A DNA stretch of 64,000 nucleotides, from positions 16,351,219 to 16,415,218 of the forward strand of contig CM077034.1 of the NCBI GenBank assembly GCA_039090855.1, given 5' to 3'. Positions 20,931-33,300 of this stretch are shown one piece after another. Position numbers and translations under genes: made by a program. The DNA is from Macrothele yani. Lineage: Eukaryota; Arthropoda; Arachnida; Araneae; Macrothelidae. Below the pieces are notes generated by a model, which was given only the letters and a program-made list of their open reading frames with translations, was not told the origin of the DNA and did not search any database. Position 1 is the stretch's first letter. Each line of letters starts with the position of its first letter.

Positions 20931-22389
20931 CATCATCATCATCATTGTCAACCATTATCAATCCACTGCTGGACGAAGGTCTCCCCAAGTTTCCTCCACA
21001 ACGGTCTGTCTTGTGCCAGTCTCCTCCATGTCACCCCTGCATACTTTCGAATTTCATCCACCCATCTCCCATGTGGTCTTCTTCTGGGTCTTTTCCTGTC
21101 CCTTGGAATCCAATCTAAAATTTCGGCTGTCCATCGATGATCTGTCCTTCTGGCAGTATGTCCAGCCCATTGCCATTTCAGGGATTTAACTCTGATCATG
21201 ATGTCTTCCACTCTTGTCATTTTTCGGATCCACGAGTTCCTCTTCTTATCTCTCCTGGTTGCACCAAGCATGCACCTCTCCATGCTGCTTTGAGTTGTCT
21301 GCAGCCTTTGTATGTCTCTTTTAGTTAAGGTCCACGTCTCTGCACCATACGTAAGCACTGGAAGGATGCATTGATCAAACACTTTTCTTTTAAGACATAA
21401 TGGCATATTGCTCTTGAAAATTATGCTGTTTCTTCCAAAAGCTCTCCAGGCAAGTTTTGTACGCCGATTAATTTCTTCATCAATGTGACCCTCACTTGAT
21501 ATCTGCTGTCCAAGATAAACGTACGTATCTGTTATCTCCAGCTTTTCTCCATCAATCGATAAATCTTCATTTCTTGTAAAAGCATTGAACATCACTTTTG
21601 TCTTCTGAAAGTTCATTTTTAATCCCACTTCTTTACTCTTGTCAGCAAGTTCCTGGATCATACTCTGCAGCTCTGATGGGCTAGTTGCAAAAATGACTAT
21701 GTCATCAGCAAAACGAAGGTGGGTTAGATAATCTCCATTAATCTTTATCCCCTTGTTTTCCCAGCTCAGTGACTGAAAAACACCCTCCAATGTGGCATTA
21801 AAGAGCTTCGGAGATATGGTGTCACCTTGTCTCACTCCCTTTCCAATTTTTATGTGTGTTGTATTTTCAAGCAGCCTAATCTTTGCACTTGCATTTTCAT
21901 AGATGTTATTAATAATATTAATGTATGCATCTTCAATACCGCAGGTTTTCAGAGCCATTGTAACTGCTGATGGTTTCACCGAATCAAAGGCTTTTTCATA
22001 ATCGATAAAAGCCATGCACAATGGAAGTTCATATTCCCTCGCTCTTTCAATTAGTTCTCTCAGCACGTGGATATGATCTATTGTGCTGTAGCCACTCCTG
22101 AATCCAGCTTGTTCTCTCGGTTGAGCCATGTCCAGTGTTACCTTCAAGCGGTGTGAAAGAACTTTAGTGAAGATTTTATAAACTACTGATAGGAGGCTGA
22201 TAGGTCTGTAGTTTCCGAGATCCTCAATGTCACCTTTCTTATGTAGCAGGATCATTGTAGCATTGTTCCAATCCTCAGGAATCTTTCCTTCATTAAGGCA
22301 TCGAGTGAAAATTTGGGCGAGTACTGTTTCGATTTCTCCACTTGCTTCTTGTATGATGTCTACAGTAATTCCATCTTCTCCTGGAGCTT
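20931..22389 (-). mobile_element. RTE-type LINE, 5'-truncated copy 1
   Basis: The 3' end (plus-strand left side) is a CATCATCATC run, the complement of the ATG-repeat tail typical of RTE-clade LINEs. The body runs to the RT start region and stops at GGAGCTT. ATTAGT occurs at 20925-20930 and 22390-22395 as target-site duplication. Uninterrupted family X copies (for example near 58450) show the unoccupied target. Confidence 0.93.
20948..22389 (-). CDS. RTE-type reverse transcriptase fragment, open
   Basis: The frame is open from the truncation point to its natural stop. From the first Met (22255) there are 435 codons, with NYRPISLL near residue 15, QAGFRSGYST near 49, the catalytic-Asp box AFIDYEKAFDS at 82-92, GVRQGDTISP near 140 and FADDIVIF at 182-189. 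The C-terminal region holds a WAGHTARR and HGRWVDEIRKYAG segment common to RTE-like LINEs. The endonuclease and the first RT blocks are absent because of 5' truncation. It has no promoter of its own, so it is an intact-looking fragment and not a working gene. Confidence 0.85.
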
Positions 22390-23360
22390 ATTAGTACCAT
22401 GCTTTATATAATGATTCTGTACACGATCACAGATTTTCAGGAGGGTGGGTAAGCCCCCCCCCTTTTTTTAAAGAGCTATTCACGGGTAACATCGAGGATA
22501 CACTGACCGACTCTAGAGGTCCAGAATATAAAATTGCGGAAGTTGGGGGTAAAGCCCTACAAACCAAGGACCTCGTATCCCTTTCACAGGCTTCACCAAA
22601 TTTCTGGAGGGGGGCATATATAGTTTGCTATTAAACACAACACGAAGCATAGAAATTGCGAGCAAATCCCTTACCTTGTACACTTGTGTGCGCTCTTGGA
22701 AACTAGGGGAAGAGTGAATTCACCCCACCCTCCTGAAGATTTGTGGTCGTGTACAGAATCATTACGTAAAGCATGGTTCTAATGTTTACAGCTCTACGTC
22801 CATTTTAACATTTTGGGAATCCCCCCCAAGCTCACGGACCTTGCGGGCGCTTCAAGGGGAACAGCCTGGATACCTCCATTTTAATATTTTGGGGAATCCC
22901 ACGCCCCAGCTCACGGACCTCGCGGGCGCTTCAAGGGGAACAGCTTGGATACACTGACCGACTCCAGCGGCCCAGAATCTAATATTACGGAAGTTGGGGA
23001 TTGGGGTGGGGGGCTCAACCCCCAACTATCCTCGACAATTTATTTCTTCAAATTAAAGTACAATTCTGGCTTGGAACGTTTTCGTGAAATTCATTTAGAG
23101 TTCCCAATTCACTTCTCAATATAGGCCCAGAAACGGCAATCTTTATAGCACCCCCCTCCTCCCCCCGGATGAACTTTCGTGGCCAAATTGCTGAAAGATG
23201 TGAGGCAGGGTTGCCGGTAAATCGCCACACCGGAACACTGCCACACATCAGTGTTCCTGTGTGGCAGTTTACAGTAAACCAACCGTTTGTTCTAGGGGTA
23301 TTTCTTCCGGGGGTATTTTTTCCGCTTTTCAGTTTTCAGGGGTATCCTCTCCGGTAAACG

Positions 23361-24748
23361 GTAAAAATATGCCCGGGAAAAAATACCCCGGAGAAAATAC
23401 CCCGAAAACTGAAAAGCGGAAAAAATGCCCCCGGAAAAAATACCCCCCAGAACAAACGGTTCACTGTAAACTGCCACACAGGAACACTGATGTGTGACAA
23501 TGTTCCGGTGTGGCAATTTACCGGCAACCCTGCCACACATCTTTCAGCAACTTGGCTACAAAATGTTCAAAAGGTGGGGGGGACTATAAAGATTGCCGTT
23601 TCTGGGCCTACATTGATAACTGAATTGCGAAACGAATTTCGCGAAAACTTTCCATGTAAGCCAAGCGAGAATTGTACTTTAATTTGAAGAAATAAATTGC
23701 CGAGGATCCGAGGTACACTTGGGGGGGGGAGCGCTCACCCCCAACTTCCGTAATATTAGATTCTGGGCCGCTGGAGTCTGTCAGTGTATCCAGGCTGTTC
23801 CCCTAGAAGCGCCCGCGAGGTCCGTGAGCTTGGAGGGGGGGGGGGGTTCCCCGAAATGTTGTAATGGACGTAGAGCTGTAAACATTAGAAGCATGCTTTA
23901 CATAATGATTCTCTACACGTCCACGAATTTTCAGGAGGGAGGGGTGCAAGTTTCTAAGAGCGCCGACAAGTGTTCAAAATTTGCTCGCAATTTCTATGCT
24001 TAATATCGTGTTTAATGGCAAACAATGCATGCCCTTCCCCCTCCCCCAGAAATTTGGTGAAGCCTGTGAATGGGTTACGAAGGGCTTGGTTTGGAGGGCT
24101 CTACCCCCAACTTCCGTAATTTTATATTCTGGACCTCTAGAGTCTGTCAGTGTATCTCCGATGTTACCCCTGAATAGCTCTTAGAAACGGGGGGGCACCC
24201 CACCCCACCCTCCTGAAAATTCGTGGTCGTGTACAGAATCATTATATAAAACATGGTACTAATGTTTACAGCTCTATTAGCGTTTTAACATTTTGGGGGA
24301 AAGCCCTCCCCCTCAGCTCATGGACCTTGCGGACACTTCAAGGGGAACTTCCTGGATACACTGACAGACTCCAGCGGCCCAGAATATAATATTACGGAAG
24401 TTCGGTGTAGCTCCCCCCCCCCCCCCACCCCCAGTGAACCTCAATTCCTCGGAAATTTATTTCTTCAAATTAAAGTACAATTCTCGCTTGGCTTACATGG
24501 AACGTTTTCGCGAAATTCGTTTCCCAATTCAGTTATCAATGTAGGCCCAGAAATGGCAATCTTTATAGCCCCCCCTTTTTTTTTTATCTTTTGTAGCCAA
24601 GTTGCTGAAAGATATGTGGTGTGTGGCATGGTTGCCGGTAAATTGCCACACCGGAACACTGCCACACAACAGTGTTCCTGTGTGGCAGTTTACATTGAAC
24701 CGTTTGTTCCGGGGGTATTTTTTCCTGGGGGTGTTTTTACCTACATCC
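23361..24748. mobile_element. Foldback family X, copy X2, nearly complete
   Basis: Starts with GGTAAAAATATGCCCGGG directly at the end of X1. The left arm runs through the GCCACACAGGAACACTG hairpin, the ATAAAGATTGCCG block, and AATTTGAAGAAATAAATTGC. The right arm carries the same blocks inverted from about 24100 and ends in GGGGGTGTTTTTACC. At about 1.39 kb this is the best uninterrupted copy in the window. It has no coding frame and contains several runs of eight or more G or C. Confidence 0.8.
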
Positions 24749-25611
24749 ATTTTCTCCGGATGTAGTATTTTTTTTTCCGTTTGCCGTTTCGCCCCTACAC
24801 GCAAATGAGCGCGGGGGCCGTTGCCCTTCTCTAACCCCCGCGGTTCCGATGCCGCCGTACCTCTTAAAATATTTGTAATGCGCTAATCTCCGTTGTGTAA
24901 GTGGAAATTCCGTGTCGTTTTTTTTTTTTTAATTTCTACGAAAAACGTCAAGTCGATCTCTTCGACGACGTTCGAGAAACCTCGTCGAAATGACACGTGT
25001 TTTAAAATCAAATTCTTTTGGAATCCTATTCGTGCAGCATGGCGTGTTTTCGTTGGGAATTGGCGTCGAGGCCAATAACTCCGGTAATCTTCTCAATTTA
25101 AACAGCGTCGCCCAGCTTTCACGCAAACATGCGAACCAAAGAATGCTACCTGACAAACTGTCTGATAAACAGCGTCGCTATGTGATTATTGTCTTTGCTT
25201 ATTTGATTTCAAATCGACTTCCACTTGTATTTGTGCATCTGACAATAAATAAATAAATAAATAAATACCAGGACCACCAAGTGCTCGGTGGAACAGAAAA
25301 CTGAAGTTCTGTCCATCCAACTGAAGAAAAGAGGTAATCTTTGCAGGAAAAAAAAATAAATATCTCTTACGATATCTATAGACAAGGCTGTTTTGTGATT
25401 TTCGTCACAATACGATAAATGAGTTGTGCTGGATGGAACCGAAGATGGTAAAATTATTTATTACCCATGTCTTCTAAATTGCATGTGCCGACCATGCAAA
25501 GTGATTTACGTTCTCTTTCCCAACGTCAACTTCTTTATTTTATTTATTGAGCTCGTTGTCTCATATCATATGCTTATGGCATAAAAACGAAATATATATA
25601 TATATATATAT
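24749..25611. other. Unassigned stretch with microsatellites
   Basis: No gene or known element is supported. An (AATA)n run is at about 25244-25267 and an (AT)n run at about 25591-25610, next to the LINE tail. Confidence 0.5.
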
Positions 25612-26538
25612 CATCATCATTGTCAACCATTATCAATCCACTGCTGGACGAAGGTCTCCCCAACTTTCCTCCACAACGGTCTGTCTTGTGCCAGTCTCCT
25701 CCATGTCACTCCCGCATACTTTCGAATTTCATCCACCCATCTCCCATGTGGTCTTCTTCTGGGTCTTTTCCTGTCCCTTGGAATCCAATCTAAAATTTTG
25801 TCTGTCCATCGATGATCTGTCCTTCTGGCAGTATGTCCAGCCCATTGCCATTTCAGGGATTTTACTCTAATCATGATGTCTGTCATTTTTCTGATCCACG
25901 AGGTGCTCTTCTTATCTCTCCTGGTTACACCAAGCATGCACCTCTCCATGCTGCTTTGAGTTGTCTGCAGCCTTTGTATGTCTCTTTTAGTTAAGGTGTC
26001 TCTGCACCATACGTAAGCACTGGAAGGATGCATTGATCAAACACTTTTCTTTTAAGACATAATGGCATATTGCTCTTGAAAATTATGCTGTTTCTTCCAA
26101 AAGCTCTCCAGGCAAGTTTTGTACGCCGATTAATTTCTTCATCAATGTGACCCTCACTTGATATCTGCTGTCCAAGATAAACATACGTGTCTGTTATCTC
26201 CAGCTTTTCTCCATCAATCGATAAATCTTCATTTCTTGTAAAAGCATTGAACATCACTTTTGTCTTCTGAAAGTTCATTTTTAATCCCACTTCTTTACTC
26301 TTGTCAGCAAGTTCCTGGATCATACTCTGCAGCTCTGATGGGGTAGTTGCAAAAATGACTACGTCATCAGCAAAACGAAGGTGGGTTAGATAATCTCAAT
26401 TAATCTTTATCCCTTTGTTTTCCCAGTTCCGTGATTGAAAGACATTTTTCAATGTGGCATTAAAGAGCTTCGGAGATATGGTGTCACCTTGTCTCACTCC
26501 CTTTCCAATTTTTATGTGTGTTGTATTTTCAAACAGCC
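25612..26538 (-). mobile_element. RTE-type LINE, 5'-truncated copy 2, decayed
   Basis: The CATCATCATT tail at 25612 follows an (AT)n run. The body matches copies 1, 3 and 4. Relative to them it has a short deletion near 25882 (a TCCACTCT-type segment lost) and a 4-bp loss near 25997, which splits the frame, plus an in-frame TGA at about 26396-26398. It ends in the RT domain (CAAACAGCC) against the palindromic MITE. Confidence 0.9.
25623..26530 (-). pseudogene. RTE-type reverse transcriptase pseudogene
   Basis: The C-terminal RT-to-tail portion is recognisable: GVRQGDTISP near the upstream end, FADDVVIF-equivalent codons near 26360, then QELADKSKEVGLK, RTKLAWRAFGRNS and the C-terminal HGRWVDEIRKYAG. 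A frameshift near 25997 and a nonsense codon near 26397 break it, and a small deletion removes three codons near 25882. Confidence 0.88.
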
Positions 26539-26707
26539 GAACCAAGTATTGCACATAGGAAGTTTCGGTCATATGACCTAGGAAAGGATTTTTTTTTTTT
26601 TGGTAATGCAACTTTCAGAGGGGAGAATTTCATATACGTAGACTGCGCGTCGTATTGACAGGCAAAGGATAAATTGAATATATATATATAGTCGTATTGA
26701 CAGACAA

Positions 26708-28668
26708 GTGGACATCTCTGAAGTTAACAGAAAAGTAACCAAAGCTCTTATGGAAACAGCAACAAAATTAGCTGGGTCTAAGAACAAGTTGCATGTGAAC
26801 AAATTATCAGGAAAAAACGAAAATGTTGATGCAAAAAAGAAGAGAGATGAGGACAACTAAAGAAGATGTGACTTCCAAAGTGGAATATATAGAGCTATGC
26901 AAGACAGTAAGAAAAAGTATCACTGAAGACGTAAGGAAATTCAACTGTGAACTAGTGAGGAAAGCAATTGAAAACAACCAAAGCCTAAAGATAGCAAAGG
27001 GACATCTCAGTAAGGGAAGAAAACAGATTATGGCACTGAGAAAAGAAGATGGTTCTGTAACAAGAAATAGAGGCGAAATTTTGACCAGAGTGAAAGATTT
27101 CTACTCCAAATTATATGAAAGGGATGATACATGCACTCCAGACATCATGAAAGATACCAGTACCAGAGTTCCTCCAGTCCTTCCAGCAGAAGTTGCACAT
27201 GCAATCAAGAACATGAAGCGGGGAAAAGCTCCAGGAGAAGATGGAATTACTGTAGACATCATACAAGAAGCAAGTGGAGAAATCGAAACAGTACTCGCCC
27301 AAATTTTCACTCGATGCCTTAATGAAGGAAAGATTCCTGAGGATTGGAACACCGCTACAATGATCCTGCTACATAAGAAAGGTGACATTGAGGATCTCGG
27401 AAACTACAGACCTATCAGCCTCCTATCAGTAGTTTATAAAATCTTCACTAAAGTTCTTTCACACCGCTTGAAGGTAACACTGGACATGGCTCAACCGAGA
27501 GAACAAGCTGGATTCAGGAGTGGCTACAGTACAATAGATCATATCCACGTACTGAGAGAACTAATTGAAAGAGCGAGGGAATATGAACTTCCATTGTGCA
27601 TGGCTTTTATCGATTATGAAAAAGCCTTTGATTCGGTGAAACCATCAGCAGTTACAATGGCTCTGAAAACCTGCGGTATTGAAGATGCATACATTAATAT
27701 TATTAATAACATCTATGAAAATGCAAGTGCAAAGATTCGGCTGTTTGAAAATACAACACACATAAAAATTGGAAAGGGAGTGAGACAAGGTGACACCATA
27801 TCTCCGAAGCTCTTTAATGCCACATTGGAGGGTGTTTTTCAGTCGCTGAGCTGGGAAAACAAAGGGATCAAGATTAATGGAGATTATCTAACCCACCTTC
27901 GTTTTGCTGATGACGTAGTCATTTTTTGCAACTACCCCATCAGAGCTGCAGAGTATGATCCAGGAACTTGCTGACAAGAGTAAAGAAGTGGGATTAAAAA
28001 TGAACTTTCTGAAGACAAAAGTGATGTTCAATGCTTTTACAAGAAATGAAGATTTATTGATTGATGGAGAAAAGCTGGAGATAACAGACACGTACGTTTA
28101 TCTTGGACAGCAGATATCAAGTGAGGGTCACATTGATGAAGAAATTAATCGGCGTACAAAACTTGCCTGGAGAGCTTTTGGAAGAAACAGCATAATTTTC
28201 AAGAGCAATATGCCATTATGTCTTAAAAGAAAAGTGTTTGATCAATGCATCCTTCCAGTGCTTACGTATGGTGCAGAGACGTGGACCTTAACTAAAAGAG
28301 ATATACAAAGACTGCAGACAACTCAAAGAAGCATGGAGAGGTGCATGCTTCGTGTAACCAGGAGAGATAAGAAGAGGAACTCGTGGATCCGAAAAATGAC
28401 AAGAGTGGAAGACATCATGATCAGAGTTAAATCCCTGAAATGGCAATGGGCTGGACATACTGCCAGAAGGACAGATCATCGATGGACAGCCGAAATTTTA
28501 GATTGGATTCCAAGGGACAGGAAAAGACCCAGAAGGAGACCACATGGGAGATGGGTGGATGAAATTCGAAAGTATGCAGGGATGACATGGAGGAGACTGG
28601 CACAAGACAGACTGTTGTGGAGGAAACTTGGGGAGACCTTCGTCCAGCAGTGGATTGATAATGGTTGA
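26708..28668 (+). pseudogene. RTE-type reverse transcriptase, two frameshifts
   Basis: Sequence is readable from VDISEVNRKVTK at 26708. The frame changes near 26840, then a 383-codon frame (26823-27974) holds GKAPGEDGIT, NYRPISLL, QAGFRSGYST, AFIDYEKAFDS, GVRQGDTISP and FADDVVIF near residue 361. Right after that box six T (near 27922) replace the five found in sister copies, shifting to the frame 27955-28668. That frame carries the C-terminal RTKLAWRAFGRNS and HGRWVDEIRKYAG segments and the normal stop. Aside from those shifts the RT is complete, so this copy is young. No endonuclease domain remains. Confidence 0.92.
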
Positions 28669-28683
28669 CAATGATGATGATGA
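26708..28683 (+). mobile_element. RTE-type LINE copy 3, longest copy in window
   Basis: The 3' end is an ATGATGATGATGA tail. The target duplication TTGACAGACAA is present at 26697-26707 and 28684-28694. The 5' end is truncated within the linker between the endonuclease and RT domains. Confidence 0.95.
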
Positions 28684-29177
28684 TTGACAGACAAAGGATA
28701 AATTGAATATATATATATATATATTCAATTTATCCTTTGCCTGTCAATACGACTCCTATATATATTCAATTTATCCTTTGCCTGTCAATACGACTCGCAG
28801 TCTACGTATATGAAATTCTCCCCTCTGAAAGTTGCATTACCAAAAATCCTTTTTTAGGTCATATGACCGAAACTTCCTATGTGCAATACTTGGTTACCAT
28901 ATCGGCTTTATTACAGATAAACAAAGGTTAATAACAAGCGAAATATTTTATAGAACAGTATCATGAGTTGGTATGATAAATTAAACCATAGCTTGCCCCT
29001 CAGTTTAACATTTAGAATAACAATTCCGCCAGTCAATGTAACACTTCAAATAACAATTTCGCCAGTTAGTGTAACACTTCAAATAACAATTTCGAACTGG
29101 TAGCTTGCCGAAACTTGTCCGCCAATTTCCCAGTAGTAGCCATAATAATAATAACCGCAGTTTCCCAAAGCTACAAT

Positions 29178-29345
29178 TTTTTTTTTCTACCCTTACGAAG
29201 CTTGTGAATTAACGCACTGCGCTGGGGAAATTTTCTCAACAGATCGGAAAAACACCAGCTCGTATCTGAGTAGATTTGAACCTGGGCCGTTGGCGTGATA
29301 GCTGCGCTCTCTACCAACTGGACTAATTTCACAAGCTCGAGATTT
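29178..29345 (-). mobile_element. SINE-B, tRNA-derived sequence inside element P
   Basis: On the minus strand TTAGTCCAGTTGGTAGAGAG resembles an A box in tRNA context. AGGTTCAAATC, about 40 bp later, resembles a B box. The sequence ends in a poly(A)-like run (complement of the T run at 29178-29187). The same segment lies in copies B and C, so it was present before P spread, or belongs to P. Confidence 0.6.
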
Positions 29346-30080
29346 TGCTTAAAGCTGTCTGTTTGGTATGCAATGTGTAATCGAATGCTTCCCTCTTTCA
29401 TTTTACAATATTGCGAGGTATTTTTCATAAAAGTCAGTTTCATATAATTCACAAATTAATTTTTTCAACGTAACGATTGTTTTTTTTTTTTTTTTTTTTA
29501 CTTTAAGGGAACTTCACTCATTTTCAAGGCGTGTCCTAAGTTTTGTACTGTCCTTGCCATCTTGAAAAGAGATTGTTGGATAAATATATATTTACCCGGG
29601 TTCATGTCACATTCTGTTACATTTTTAACGTTGTGTCTTTCCTTTCCGTTGTCCGAAGCTACATTTGTTTTAAAGAGTAAAAGATATTTTATTTTACTTC
29701 TCGTTATTTTTAGAAGCGAATTCCTCCCAGTCTTGTGTATTCAACCCATGGATGAGTACACCACATAGCGTCGCTTTTTTTTTTCTTTCAAATAATTAAT
29801 AAATTTTGTACGCATATAATTCTTTTATTTTTTCAACAAACGTTGTTTTAATGGTTTTCCAGGATATTTGTTTCAAGCGGTTTCAAATTTTTTCTTGTTA
29901 TTCATCCACTCCATTCCATGAATTGTAATTCATCGGAATGGAGTGGGTGTATTTCATATCTGTAATCTAGTATTTCACGGCTTAATCTGATATCTTCGTC
30001 GACGTAAAATTTCATTAGGAAATTAATTCGCCTCTCCACATATGGATTTTTTTTTTCTTAACATCCACTAAAATAACACG

Positions 30081-30310
30081 GGCCGCCCCGGTGGCGTAGT
30101 GGTCTAAGTGATGGCCTCTGATCATTCGTCCGAAAGGGGTCCGGGTTCGAATCCCGGTGAGGCATGGATGTTGTGTTTGTCTTACGGCACTGGCTCCCTC
30201 CCTTCCCTGGAACCAGTGACCCTAAATTAGGGACGGGCGACTGCTTATAGCCCATTGAGTTGCTCACGGTGGTCGTTAAACCTTCAATCAAAAAAAAAAT
30301 AAATAATAAT
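30081..30310 (+). mobile_element. SINE-A, full length
   Basis: Begins GGCCGCCCCGGTGGCGTAGT (head with A box), has the B box GGGTTCGAATCCC near 30140, and ends in an A-rich (AATA)n tail. AATAACACG flanks it at 30072-30080 and 30311-30319. Element P copies B and C show the empty site (TAACACGATGGCG). This is the best reference copy of the family. Confidence 0.95.
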
Positions 30311-33300
30311 AATAACACGATGGCGATAGCGTCGTCTTCTACTAACTGGTACCATGAGAGACACAGCAAGTGTTGCTTCTGCGCATGCGCAGTCCCGTTG
30401 CTTCGACCTGCTGTTGGGGGTTGCATCGGTTGCCAGCAACGGGCCACTAGTGGCACTTGCTTGGAGGCCCACAATTCACGGCGATGCTGCAGGGCCATCA
30501 ATGGCTCGCCAACTGATAGCGCTGCCACCAACGGACCACTACCGGGCCGTGAGCGGCAGATTTCAGCCAGCAGTGACCCATCACTGCCAGCTGGTGGCCA
30601 GCAGTTTCCCAGCACTTGTGTTTTTGCTGGGAATTTCGCCAGTTTGTGTAACATTTTAAATAATGATTTCGCCAGTCAGCGTAACATTTCAAATAACAAT
30701 TTAGTCCGTTTATGTTACACTTGAAATAAAAATTTCGCCAGTCAGCGTAACACTTCAAATAACAATTTCGCCCGTCTACGTTACACTTGAAATAACAATT
30801 TCTCCAGTCAGTGTTACATTTCAAATAACAATTTCGCCAGTCAGTGCAATATTTCAAATAACAATTTCACCCGTCTATGTTAAACTTGAAATAACAATTT
30901 CGCCCGTTATATTACACTTGAAATAACAATTTCCCCAGTCAGTGTTACATTTCAAATAACGATTTCGCCAGTCAGCGTAACACTTCAAATAACAATTTCG
31001 CCCGTTTATGTTACACTTGAAATAACAATTTCACCAGTCAGCGTAATATTTCAAATAACAATTTAGTCCGTTTATGTTACACTTGAAATAACGATTTCGC
31101 CAGTCAGCGTAATACTTCAAATAACAATTTCGCCCATTTATGTTACACTTGAAATAACAATTTCACCAGTCAGTGCAACATTTCAAATAACAATTTCGCC
31201 CGTCTATGTTACACTTGAAATAACAATTTCTCCAGTCAGTGTTAAACAATTTCGCCCGTCTATGTTAAACTTGAAATAACAATTTCGCCCGTCTATGTTA
31301 CACTTGAAATAACGATTTCGCCAGTCAGTGCAACATTTCAAATAAAAATTTCGCCAGTCAATGTAACATTTCAAATAACGATTTCGCCAGTCAGTAAAAA
31401 CAATTTCAAACAATTTCATTTCAAAAAACAATTTCATCCATCCATGTTACACTTGAAATAACAATTTCGCCAGTCAGTGTTACATTTCAAATAACGATTT
31501 CGCCAGTCAGCGTAACACTTGAAATAACAATTTCGCCAGTCAGTGCAACATTTCAAATAACAATTTCGCCCGTCTATGTTACACTTGAATTAACAATTTC
31601 GCCCGTCTATGTTACACTTGAATTAACAATTTCTCCCGTCTATGTTACACTTGAAATAACAAATTCGCCAGTCAGTGTTACATTTCAAATAACGATTTCG
31701 CCAGTCAGCGTAACACTTCAAATGACAATTTCGCCAGTCAGTGCAATATTTCAAATAACAATTTCACCCGTCTATGTTAAACTTGAAATAACAATTTCGC
31801 CCGTTATATTACATTTGAAATAACAATTTCCCCAGTCAGTGTTACATTTCAAATAACGATTTCGCCAGTCAGCGTAACACTTCAAATAACAATTTCGCCC
31901 GTTTATGTTACACTTGAAATAACAATTTCACCAGTCAGCGTAATATTTCAAGTAACAATTTAGTCCGTTTATGTTACACTTGAAATAACGATTTCGCCAG
32001 TCAGCGTAATACTTCAAATAACAATTTCGCCCATTTATGTTACACTTGAAATAACAATTTCACCAGTCAGTGCAACATTTCAAATAACAATTTCGCCCGT
32101 CTATGTTACACTTGAAATAACAATTTCTCCAGTCAGTGTTAAACAATTTCGCCCGTCTATGTTAAACTTGAAATAACAATTTCGCCCGTCTATGTTACAC
32201 TTGAAATAACGATTTCGCCAGTCAGTGCAACATTTCAAATAAAAATTTCGCCAGTCAATGTAACATTTCAAATAACGATTTCGCCAGTCAGTGTAACACT
32301 TCAAATAACAATTTCACCCGTCCATGTTACACTTGAAATAACAATTTCGCCAGTCAGTGTTACATTTCAAATAACGATTTCGCCAGCCAGCGTAACACTT
32401 CAAATAACAATTTCGCCAGTCAGCGTAACACTTCAAATAACAATTTCGCCCGTTTATGTTACACTTGAAATAACGATTTCGCCTGTCAGTGCAACATTTC
32501 AAATAAAGATTTCGCCAGTCAATGTAACATTTCAAATAACGATTTCGCCAGTCAGTGTAACACTTCTTATAACAATTTCGTCCGTCTGTGTTACACTTGA
32601 TATAGCAATTTCGCCAGTCAGTGTTACATTTCAAATAACGATTTCGCCAGCCAGCGTAACACTTCAAATAACAATTTCCCCGTTTATGTTACACTTGAAA
32701 TAACGATTTCGCCAGTCAGTGTTACATTTCAAATAACGATTTCACCCGTCCATGTTACACTTGAAATAACAATTTCGCCCGTCAGTGCAACATTTCAAAT
32801 AACAATTTCGCCAGTCAATGTTACATTTCAAATAACGATTTCGCCAGTCAGTGTAACACTTCAAATAACAATTTCACCAGTCCATGTTACACTTGAAATA
32901 ACAATTTCGCCAGTCAGTGTTACATTTCAAATAACGATTTCACCCGTCCATGTTACACTTGAAATAACAATTTCGCCCGTCAGTGCAACATTTCAAATAA
33001 CAATTTCGCCAGTCAATGTAACATTTCAAATAACGATTTCGCCAGTCAGTGTAACACTTCAAATAACAATTTCACCCGTCCATGTTACACTTGAAATAAC
33101 AATTTCGCCAGTCAGTGTTACATTTCAAATAACGATTTCACCCGTCCATGTTACACTTGAAATAACAATTTCGCCCGTCAGTGCAACATTTCAAATAACA
33201 ATTTCGCCAGTCAATGTAACATTTCAAATAACGATTTCGCCAGTCAGTGTAACACTTCAAATAACAATTTCACCCGTCCATGTTACACTTGAAATAACAA

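Larger units (their letters stand above)
17686..23360. mobile_element. Foldback family X, copy X1, split by two insertions
   Basis: X is a non-coding family with long imperfect inverted arms. The left end is GGTAAAAATACCCCCGGGG; next come a hairpin of GCCACACAGGAACACTG and its complement, an ATAAAGATTGCCGTTTCTGG block, and a G-run/C-run region near the middle. The right half repeats these blocks inverted, ending GGGGTATTTTTTCC...CCGGTAAACGG. X1 occupies 17686-17956, 20823-20930 and 22396-23360; a Penelope-like element and an RTE LINE fill the gaps. A part of the left arm (about 200 bp in other copies) is missing at the Penelope site. An ~85-bp internal tandem duplication lies at about 22800-22960. 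Confidence 0.78.
26541..28894. mobile_element. Palindromic MITE split by LINE copy 3
   Basis: Left arm 26541-26707 and right arm 28695-28894 are inverted copies. Shared blocks include ACCAAGTATTGCACATAGG, AAGTTTCGGTCATATGACC, GGGGAGAATTTCATATACG and AGGATAAATTGAATATATAT. With the LINE removed, the two parts join into one element of about 370 bp whose centre is an AT-repeat near 28710-28725. No coding frame. Flanking target duplication not resolved. Confidence 0.82.
29095..30631. mobile_element. Element P copy A, left end lost
   Basis: Matches copy B (36708-38369) from AACTGGTAGCTTGCCG onward, and ends in TGTTTTTGCTGGG at 30631. The left inverted repeat and subterminal part are missing. It sits inside the 33-bp minisatellite and is itself interrupted by SINE-A at 30081-30310. 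No transposase frame. Confidence 0.85.

Noticed and set aside
30058..30857. Frames of 100-198 codons across element P and SINE-A
   Set aside because: They cross insertion junctions, and the encoded segments come from SINE body, P ends and minisatellite.
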